A stretch of 10,942 nt of DNA from assembly GCA_019751575.1 (NCBI GenBank), contig JAIENF010000099.1, positions 1-10,942 on the forward strand. Reading direction: 5' to 3'. This DNA is from Burkholderiales bacterium. GTDB taxonomy: Bacteria > Pseudomonadota > Gammaproteobacteria > Burkholderiales > CAIKXV01. The notes under the pieces are model-generated. The model was not told where the DNA came from. It did not search any database and saw only the letters and a program-made list of their open reading frames with translations. This document shows, in pieces, positions 5,854-10,942 of the stretch. Made by a program: the position numbers and the translations under genes. Positions within the stretch are counted from its first letter, which is position 1. The number at the start of each line of letters is the position of its first letter.

Positions 5854-7290
5854 ATGATCCAGCGCACCAGGCCGGCCGGACAGACCAGCGTCACCAGGCT
5901 GCATTCGACCAGGCTGTTCGTGGTCGACACCAACGTGCTGATGCACGACCCGACCAGCCTGTTCCGGTTCGAGGAGCACGACGTGTTCCTGCCGATGATC
6001 ACGCTGGAGGAACTCGACGACCACAAGAAGGGCATGACCGAGGTGGCGCGCAACGCGCGCCAGGCGAGCCGCTACCTCGAGGAGGTGATCGCGCGTTCGC
6101 CCGGCGCCGACCTCGGTGCCGGCATCCCGCTGACCGATGCCGGCATCCGCCAGGGGACCGGCCACCTGATGCTGCAGACCGAGGCGCTGGAAACGACGCT
6201 GCCGACCTCGATCCCCGCCAGCGGCAAGGCGGACAACCAGATCCTCGCCGTGGTGAAGGCCTTGCAGGAACGCGACACGCGCCGGCAGGTGATCCTGGTC
6301 AGCAAGGACATCAACATGCGGATCAAGGCGCGCGCGCTGGGGCTCGCCGCCGAGGACTACTTCAACGACAAGGTGCTGGAAGACACCGACCTGCTGTACA
6401 CCGGCGTGCGCGAACTGCCGGCGGACTTCTGGGAGAAGCACGGCAAGGAGATGGAATCGTGGCAGCAGGCCGGAAGCACCTTCTACCGGGTGCGCGGGCC
6501 GCTGTGCGCCGCGTTCTCGGTGAACGAGTTCGTCTGGATGGAGGCCGACCGGCCTTTCCATGCGATCGTGAAGGAACAGTCGGGGAAGACCGCGATCCTG
6601 CAGACCATCCGCGACTACTCGCACCAGAAGAACAGCATCTGGGGCATCGTGGCGCGCAACCGCGAGCAGAACTTCGCGCTCAACCTGCTGATGAACCCGG
6701 ACATCGACTGCGTCACGCTGCTCGGCCAGGCGGGCACCGGAAAGACCCTGCTCACCCTGGCCGCCGGCCTCGCACAGACGCTCGAGGAAAAGCTCTACTC
6801 CGAGATCATCATGACGCGGGTGACCGTGCCGGTCGGCGAGGACATCGGCTTCCTGCCGGGCACCGAGGAGGAAAAGATGAATCCCTGGATGGGCGCGCTC
6901 GAGGACAACCTCGACGTGCTGAACAAGACCGACGAGGATGCCGGCGATTGGGGGCGCGCCGCGACGCGCGACCTGATCCGCTCGCGCATCAAGGTGAAGT
7001 CCCTGAACTTCATGCGCGGGCGCACCTTCCTCAACAAGTTCCTGATCATCGACGAGGCGCAGAACCTCACGCCGAAGCAGATGAAGACGCTGATCACCCG
7101 GGCCGGGCCGGGCACCAAGGTCGTCTGCCTGGGCAACATCGCGCAGATAGACACGCCTTACCTGACCGAAGGCAGTTCCGGCCTGAGCTACGTGGTCGAC
7201 CGGATGAAAGGCTGGGCACACGGCGGGCATGTGACGCTCGCGCGCGGCGAACGCTCGCGGCTGGCCGACTTCGCGGGAGAGCGGCTGTAG
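5854..7290 (+). CDS. PIN domain-PhoH family ATPase (PhoH2/YlaK type)
   Basis: This 478-residue cytoplasmic protein joins an N-terminal PIN ribonuclease domain to a C-terminal PhoH P-loop ATPase. PIN acidic residues are visible in FVVDTNVLM (Asp25), LEELDD (52-57), KADNQIL (Asp127) and SKDINMRIKA (Asp152). The ATPase has Walker A GQAGTGKT (291-298), VPVGEDIGFLPGTEEEKM (325-342) and Walker B FLIIDEAQN (396-404), then CLGNIAQID and the C-terminal GERS motif. Proteins of this type are ATP-dependent RNA-unwinding and cleaving enzymes; the physiological RNA targets are not known for most. Start is set by GGGAG seven to eight bases before the ATG at 5854. Its stop is 10 bp from the stop of the convergent dnaB. 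Confidence 0.93.
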   Translation: MIQRTRPAGQTSVTRLHSTRLFVVDTNVLMHDPTSLFRFEEHDVFLPMITLEELDDHKKGMTEVARNARQASRYLEEVIARSPGADLGAGIPLTDAGIRQGTGHLMLQTEALETTLPTSIPASGKADNQILAVVKALQERDTRRQVILVSKDINMRIKARALGLAAEDYFNDKVLEDTDLLYTGVRELPADFWEKHGKEMESWQQAGSTFYRVRGPLCAAFSVNEFVWMEADRPFHAIVKEQSGKTAILQTIRDYSHQKNSIWGIVARNREQNFALNLLMNPDIDCVTLLGQAGTGKTLLTLAAGLAQTLEEKLYSEIIMTRVTVPVGEDIGFLPGTEEEKMNPWMGALEDNLDVLNKTDEDAGDWGRAATRDLIRSRIKVKSLNFMRGRTFLNKFLIIDEAQNLTPKQMKTLITRAGPGTKVVCLGNIAQIDTPYLTEGSSGLSYVVDRMKGWAHGGHVTLARGERSRLADFAGERL

Positions 7291-7301
7291 GCCGAGGGCC
7301 T
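7289..7301. repeat. Short inverted repeat spanning the convergent phoH/dnaB stop codons
   Basis: AGGCC and GGCCT flank a GAG loop and cover the end of the TAG stop of the phoH-family gene and the last base of the dnaB TGA. It is the only structure in the 10-bp gap. No T-run accompanies it, so a terminator role is uncertain. Confidence 0.3.
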
Positions 7302-9955
7302 CAGAACCGCCCGGGCACCGGCGCGAAATTCTCGAACTTGGTGTGCTTGCCGAGGAAGGTGAGCTTCACCGTGCCGATCGGGCCGTTACGCTGCTTGCCG
7401 ATGATCAGTTCGGCCGTGCCCTTGTCGGCGGAGTCGGGGTTGTAGACTTCGTCGCGGTAGATGAACAGGATGACGTCTGCATCCTGCTCGATCGCGCCCG
7501 AGTTGTGGCTGACCAGCCCGTCTGCCAGCCATGACGCCGGCCCCGGGACGGTGACGTCATAGACCGCTTCCTCGCCTGCCGGCTCGATCGCCACCACCGT
7601 ATCCCAGAACAGGTCGCTCGAGGCCGCTCGCGCAAGATCGTCGTCACCGAGGCGCCTGGCATAGTCGGCAACCACCGCCCTCGACGGCGCAAAGCGGAAG
7701 TGCGAACTGCCGCCATACGAGGTGCCGCGCATGATGGCCATCCCGCGTTGCGTGACGCCCCGTGCCCGCATCGCGGTTCTCACCTGTCCGAACACCTCGA
7801 TCGGAAGCGTATCGACGTTCGTGTTTGCGGCTGCAGACGACAGCCTTGCACCGAGCGCCTGCGCCGGCGCCACCCGCGGCCCGAACGCGCCGACCCGGTC
7901 GAGGAACAGGCGCTGCTGGGCACCGCCCGAGACATCCACGTTGAACACCGGTCGCCCGCTTCGCTGCACGACCTTGCGCAGGCGCGCGACGATGCCCAGC
8001 CGGAGCAGCAGCGCCGCCACGTCCCGGGCGAGGCGCTCGCTGCATGAGGCGAAGTAGACCCTGGCCGCGCCCTTCTGCCCGGGGCTGCGCAGCGAGATGC
8101 AGCCGTCCGTGGCCCACAGGTGGCGCAGCAGCAGGCCGACCTGCCGGTCGCCGAACGAGAACACCTCCGATGGCAGGTGCTTGTCGTGCGAACGCTGCCC
8201 GAACAGGCCCAGCTCGCGCAACCAGCGCCCCACGCCGGCCGGATGCCAGCGGTTGCCGTTGCCGGCGATGACCAGCTGGTGCCATGCGCCTCGGCTGGCA
8301 TGCCGGGATACACGCGCACCGAAGGCGAGCGCTGCCTCAGTGACTGCCTGGCTGTTGTCCTCGCTGGCGGTGGTGTAGCGCAGCGGCTGGTGCGGCAGGT
8401 AGCTTCCGTCGCCCACGAGATGGCCGAGCAGGACCACGTGGTGGTCTGGCCATTCGATCGGTACGTTCGGTGCCGGCACGCCGCGCGCGAGCGCCACGCG
8501 GCTGCCGGCCTGCAGGGCATCTACCGTCCGCCACCCGTCTCCGGTCAGCACGCGGTGGCCACCGGTCGCTCGCAGGCGGCGCCCGCTCGCCGTGTGCACG
8601 TCGAACACCGGCTTGTCGCCGACGCACCACACCGCATCCGACCGGGCCGGGACGATCCGCTGCGCCTCGTCGACCGCCCATACCTCGGGCGTCGCGCCGA
8701 CCAGGTCGCGGATCGGCACGCGCCTGCCGTCGGTGCACAGCACGAGCGTGTCGCCGGTGACGCATTCCCTCAGGTCCGACATCACCGGCCGCTTGTTCGG
8801 CCGCTGCTCGAGGCTGCGGTTGAGCTGCGACAGCGCGACCACCGGCACCTGCAGTTCCTTCGCCAGCGCCTTGAGCCCGCGCGAGATCTCGGAGATCTCG
8901 GTGGCGCGGTTCTCGCTGCCGCTGGAACTCATCAGCTGCAGGTAGTCGATCACGATCAGCCCGAGGCGGCCGCCGAAGCTTCGCGCCGCGCGGCGTGCAC
9001 GCGAACGCAGTTCGAGCGCGGTCAGCGCCCCGGTCTCGTCGATCAGGATCGGCGCCTGGGTCAGCGCGCCGATCGCGCTGGTCAGCCGCGGCCAGTCGGA
9101 ATCCTCGAGCCGGCCGCTGCGCAGCCGCTGCTGGTCGAGCCGGCCGGAAGAACCGATCAGGCGCATCACGAGCTGCGTGCCGGACATCTCCATGCTGAAG
9201 ATCACCACCGGCAGCTTCTCGACCAGCGCCACGTGCTCGGCCATGTTCAGCGCGAGCGCGGTCTTGCCCATGCTGGGACGTCCGGCGACGATGATCAGGT
9301 CGCCGGCCTGCATCCCCGACGTGTCGCGGTCGAGGTCGGTGAACCCGGTCGGCACGCCGGTCACGTCGCTGCTGTCGCCGCGCGCATGCAGCAGGTCGAT
9401 ACGCTCGACTACCTCGGCTACCAGCGCATTGAGGTCGAGGAAGCCCTGGGAAGTCCGCTTGCCGGCCTCGGCGATCGCCAGCACCTTCGCCTCGGCCTCG
9501 TCCAGCAGCACCTTGGCCGCCCGCCCGGTTGGCGCGTAGGCCGATTCGGCGATCTCGGTGCCGACCCGCGCCAGTTCGCGCATCAACGACCGTTCGCGCA
9601 CGATCTCGGCGTAGCGCCGGATGTTGGCCGCGGTCGGCACGTTGTTGGCCAGCGCCGACAGGTAGGGCAGCCCACCGACCTTGGCCAGGTCGCCATTGCG
9701 CTCGAGGCTTTCGGCGACGGTGATCACGTCCGCCGGACGCGACTCGTCGACCAGCTTCACCAGGTGCTTGTAGATGGTGCGATGGTCGGCGCTGTAGAAA
9801 TCGCCCTCTCCGAGCAGGTCGGCGATGCGCTCCCATGCATTGTTGTCGAGCAGCAGGCCGCCAAGCACCGACTGCTCGGCTTCGATGGAATGGGGGGCGT
9901 GGCGTACCGCCGCCAGTTCGCTGTCGGGTGGCTGTGCAGAAACGATCTGGACCAT
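7301..9955 (-). CDS. dnaB: Replicative DNA helicase DnaB, intein-containing precursor
   Basis: DnaB is the hexameric helicase that unwinds DNA at the replication fork and binds primase. The 884-residue frame is an N-extein of 397 residues, an intein (398-818) and a C-extein of 66 residues. The spliced protein would be 463 residues, the usual DnaB length. The N-domain starts at PHSIEAEQSVLGGLLLDN; the RecA-like domain has Walker A GRPSMGKT (225-232), Walker B LIVIDYLQL (333-341) and VALSQLNRSLEQRP. The C-extein has SGAIEQDADVILFIYRDEVY and KQRNGPIGTV. The ATG at 9955 matches the family N-terminus, with only a weak GGTGAT upstream. The divergent hydrolase starts 38 bp away. Because DnaB is essential, the intein is expected to splice. 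The C-extein reads in frame with all conserved motifs, with no frameshift. Confidence 0.97.
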   Translation of the reverse strand: MVQIVSAQPPDSELAAVRHAPHSIEAEQSVLGGLLLDNNAWERIADLLGEGDFYSADHRTIYKHLVKLVDESRPADVITVAESLERNGDLAKVGGLPYLSALANNVPTAANIRRYAEIVRERSLMRELARVGTEIAESAYAPTGRAAKVLLDEAEAKVLAIAEAGKRTSQGFLDLNALVAEVVERIDLLHARGDSSDVTGVPTGFTDLDRDTSGMQAGDLIIVAGRPSMGKTALALNMAEHVALVEKLPVVIFSMEMSGTQLVMRLIGSSGRLDQQRLRSGRLEDSDWPRLTSAIGALTQAPILIDETGALTALELRSRARRAARSFGGRLGLIVIDYLQLMSSSGSENRATEISEISRGLKALAKELQVPVVALSQLNRSLEQRPNKRPVMSDLRECVTGDTLVLCTDGRRVPIRDLVGATPEVWAVDEAQRIVPARSDAVWCVGDKPVFDVHTASGRRLRATGGHRVLTGDGWRTVDALQAGSRVALARGVPAPNVPIEWPDHHVVLLGHLVGDGSYLPHQPLRYTTASEDNSQAVTEAALAFGARVSRHASRGAWHQLVIAGNGNRWHPAGVGRWLRELGLFGQRSHDKHLPSEVFSFGDRQVGLLLRHLWATDGCISLRSPGQKGAARVYFASCSERLARDVAALLLRLGIVARLRKVVQRSGRPVFNVDVSGGAQQRLFLDRVGAFGPRVAPAQALGARLSSAAANTNVDTLPIEVFGQVRTAMRARGVTQRGMAIMRGTSYGGSSHFRFAPSRAVVADYARRLGDDDLARAASSDLFWDTVVAIEPAGEEAVYDVTVPGPASWLADGLVSHNSGAIEQDADVILFIYRDEVYNPDSADKGTAELIIGKQRNGPIGTVKLTFLGKHTKFENFAPVPGRF
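7502..8764 (-). other. DnaB intein with LAGLIDADG homing endonuclease (421 residues)
   Basis: The intein sits in the conserved segment SDLRE^SGAIEQDAD. Splicing block A starts with Cys398 (CVTGDTLVL); block B is LRATGGHRVLTGDGW with Thr464 and His467; block F is TVVAIEPAGEEAVYDVTVPG; block G is ADGLVSHN with His817 and Asn818, followed by Ser819 as the +1 nucleophile. All class 1 splicing residues are present. The endonuclease domain (about residues 505-665, window 7961-8443) has two LAGLIDADG motifs, LLGHLVGDG (Asp516) and LRHLWATDG (Asp617), both with the catalytic acid, so it may still cut. A further region (about 690-780) contains an HTH-like stretch. Base composition looks similar to the exteins by eye. 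Homing endonuclease inteins spread horizontally; the source is not evident here. Confidence 0.95.
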
Positions 9956-9961
9956 GGCGAA

Positions 9962-9987
9962 AGCTTATCACCGCCAGCTGTTAAGCT
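9962..9987. repeat. Small inverted repeat in the divergent dnaB/hydrolase spacer
   Basis: AGCTTA (9962-9967) and TAAGCT (9982-9987) face each other across 14 bp within the 38-bp gap between the two start codons. It is the only AT-rich part of the gap and could be a regulator site or overlapping promoter elements; on the minus strand it reads TGATAAGCT, similar to an extended -10 box. Arms of 6 bp are weak evidence. Confidence 0.3.
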
Positions 9988-9993
9988 GCCGGC

Positions 9994-10942
9994 ATGCTGC
10001 GCCGACTGCTGCGCCGGTTGCGCGATCTCCTGCGCAGCGGCCTGACCTCCCTCAAATGGCCCGCGCTGCTGGTGGCCGCGGTCCTGCTGACCCTGCTCGC
10101 CACGCGCGCCTGGGAGTCGCACCGCGGCCCGTCGCTCGAGCCCTGGCACCACGTGGCAGCCGGCGAATCCGAGGCGCGCAACCTCGACAGGATGGACTGG
10201 GCAGGCTACCTGGAAGCCGAATCCGCGCTGATCGAGCGCATCCATCGTCGGCTGCATGTGCGTCCCGCGGCAGCCGGCCCGCAGACGCGTTTCAATCGCT
10301 ACGAAGCCGAAAGTCCCGCCCACCCTGCCCGCCTCACCCGCGACTGGAACCGGTCCTTCGTGCTCGAGCCGTCGGGCGAGCCCGCGGGCGTGGCCGTGCT
10401 GCTGCATGGGCTGACCGATTCGCCCTACAGCATGCGCCACCTGGCGGAGCTCTACCGGGCGCGCGGATTCGTTGCGCTGGCCATCCGGATGCCTGCGCAC
10501 GGCACCGTGCCCGGCGCCCTCACCCGCGTGGACTGGCCAGACTGGCTGGCCGCGGCGCGCCTGGCGATGCGCGAAGGACGCCGGCGGGCCGGCCCGGCCC
10601 GGCCGCTGCACCTGGTCGGCTACTCGAACGGCGGCGCGCTTTCGATCAAGCTTGCAGCCGATGCACTGGAAGATCCGTCCCTGCCCCGGGCGGACAGGAT
10701 CGTCCTGGTCTCGCCGATGATCGGCATCACCGAGTTCGCACGATTTTCCGGCCTTGCCGGCCTGCCGGCGGTGCTGCCGGCGTTCGCCAAGGCTGCATGG
10801 ATGGACATCCTGCCCGAGTTCAATCCATTCAAGTACAACTCGTTCCCGGTGAACGCGGCACGCCAGAGCTATGAACTGACCCGCTCGCTGCAACAGCAGG
10901 TCGCGCGCCTGGCAGCCTCCGGGGAGATCGAAGCGATGCCGC
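9994..10942 (+). CDS. Membrane-anchored alpha/beta hydrolase (carboxylesterase/lysophospholipase-like), 3' end missing
   Basis: An open frame of 316 codons runs off the window end with no stop. After a basic N-terminus (MLRRLLRRLR) comes one hydrophobic segment (about 22-37, WPALLVAAVLLTLLAT), probably a signal anchor placing the catalytic domain in the periplasm. The hydrolase core shows strand and oxyanion motif VAVLLHGLTDSPYSM (133-147), IRMPAHGTVPG (164-174) and the nucleophile elbow LVGYSNGGAL (207-216) with Ser211. The region VLVSPMIGI follows. The catalytic acid and His should lie in the missing part. I do not recognise a specific subfamily or substrate. The ATG at 9994 is the first in frame that keeps the anchor; no good Shine-Dalgarno site is visible, and an ATG at residue 67 would remove the anchor. 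It is divergent from dnaB. Confidence 0.85.
   Translation, partial: MLRRLLRRLRDLLRSGLTSLKWPALLVAAVLLTLLATRAWESHRGPSLEPWHHVAAGESEARNLDRMDWAGYLEAESALIERIHRRLHVRPAAAGPQTRFNRYEAESPAHPARLTRDWNRSFVLEPSGEPAGVAVLLHGLTDSPYSMRHLAELYRARGFVALAIRMPAHGTVPGALTRVDWPDWLAAARLAMREGRRRAGPARPLHLVGYSNGGALSIKLAADALEDPSLPRADRIVLVSPMIGITEFARFSGLAGLPAVLPAFAKAAWMDILPEFNPFKYNSFPVNAARQSYELTRSLQQQVARLAASGEIEAMP

Noticed and set aside
5614..7230. Long minus-strand open frame of 538 codons opposite the PhoH-family gene
   Set aside because: It is antisense to a gene with clear PIN and Walker motifs, with composition typical of shadow frames.
7301..9955. Two separate genes or a pseudogene at dnaB because of the non-helicase middle part
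   Set aside because: The middle part has all intein splicing blocks, is in frame with both exteins, and removing it restores a normal DnaB.
8120..10045. Long plus-strand open frame of 641 codons opposite dnaB
   Set aside because: It is fully antisense to the intact, motif-rich dnaB frame and has a biased His/Gln/Arg composition. No domain is recognisable.

Overview
The window is GC-rich, densely coded proteobacterial chromosome. The protein families and gene order point to Betaproteobacteria: a DnaB of beta/gamma type, a tesA gene divergent from a ybbA-ybbP-like ABC pair, and a bcp-phoH pair next to an ArnD-like gene. This placement is inferred from family resemblance; no search was run. There are nine protein genes, two of them cut by the window ends. 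I see no rRNA, tRNA, CRISPR array or insertion sequence.

Layout. (1) At 1-984 (minus) lie the start of a YbbP-like ABC permease and its complete YbbA-like ATPase, joined by an ATGA overlap. (2) At 983-1666 (plus) is tesA, divergent from the ATPase; the two preferred start codons share one CATG. (3) At 1708-2832 (minus) is selD, selenophosphate synthetase. Its reading frame continues through an in-frame UGA at the catalytic position (residue 34), followed by a candidate bacterial SECIS hairpin, so SelD is itself a predicted selenoprotein. (4) At 2982-4043 (plus), divergent from selD, is selU (mnmH/ybbB), tRNA 2-selenouridine synthase. The spacer between them holds an 18-bp perfect palindrome and a 12-bp tandem repeat. 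(5) At 4040-5041 (plus), overlapping selU by 4 bp, is an ArnD-like polysaccharide deacetylase that lacks two histidines expected in its active site. (6) At 5144-5602 (plus) is a Bcp/PrxQ peroxiredoxin, and at 5854-7290 (plus) a PIN-PhoH ATPase preceded by a leader with a strong hairpin. (7) At 7301-9955 (minus) is dnaB, the replicative helicase, interrupted by a 421-residue intein (7502-8764) that carries a LAGLIDADG endonuclease and an HTH-like module. (8) From 9994 (plus) to the end is a membrane-anchored alpha/beta hydrolase, divergent from dnaB and incomplete.

How the genes work together. SelD makes selenophosphate, the selenium donor both for selenocysteine synthesis (including its own active site, if recoding occurs) and for SelU, which changes 2-thiouridine to 2-selenouridine in tRNA wobble positions. 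The two genes share a control region, so joint regulation is likely. TesA and the YbbAP-type transporter form a conserved lipid-related cluster. The remaining genes are housekeeping or stress genes without an evident common pathway. The most notable items are the Sec-containing SelD that simple ORF calling truncates, the palindromic selD/selU control region, the ArnD-like protein with a damaged active site, and the dnaB intein.
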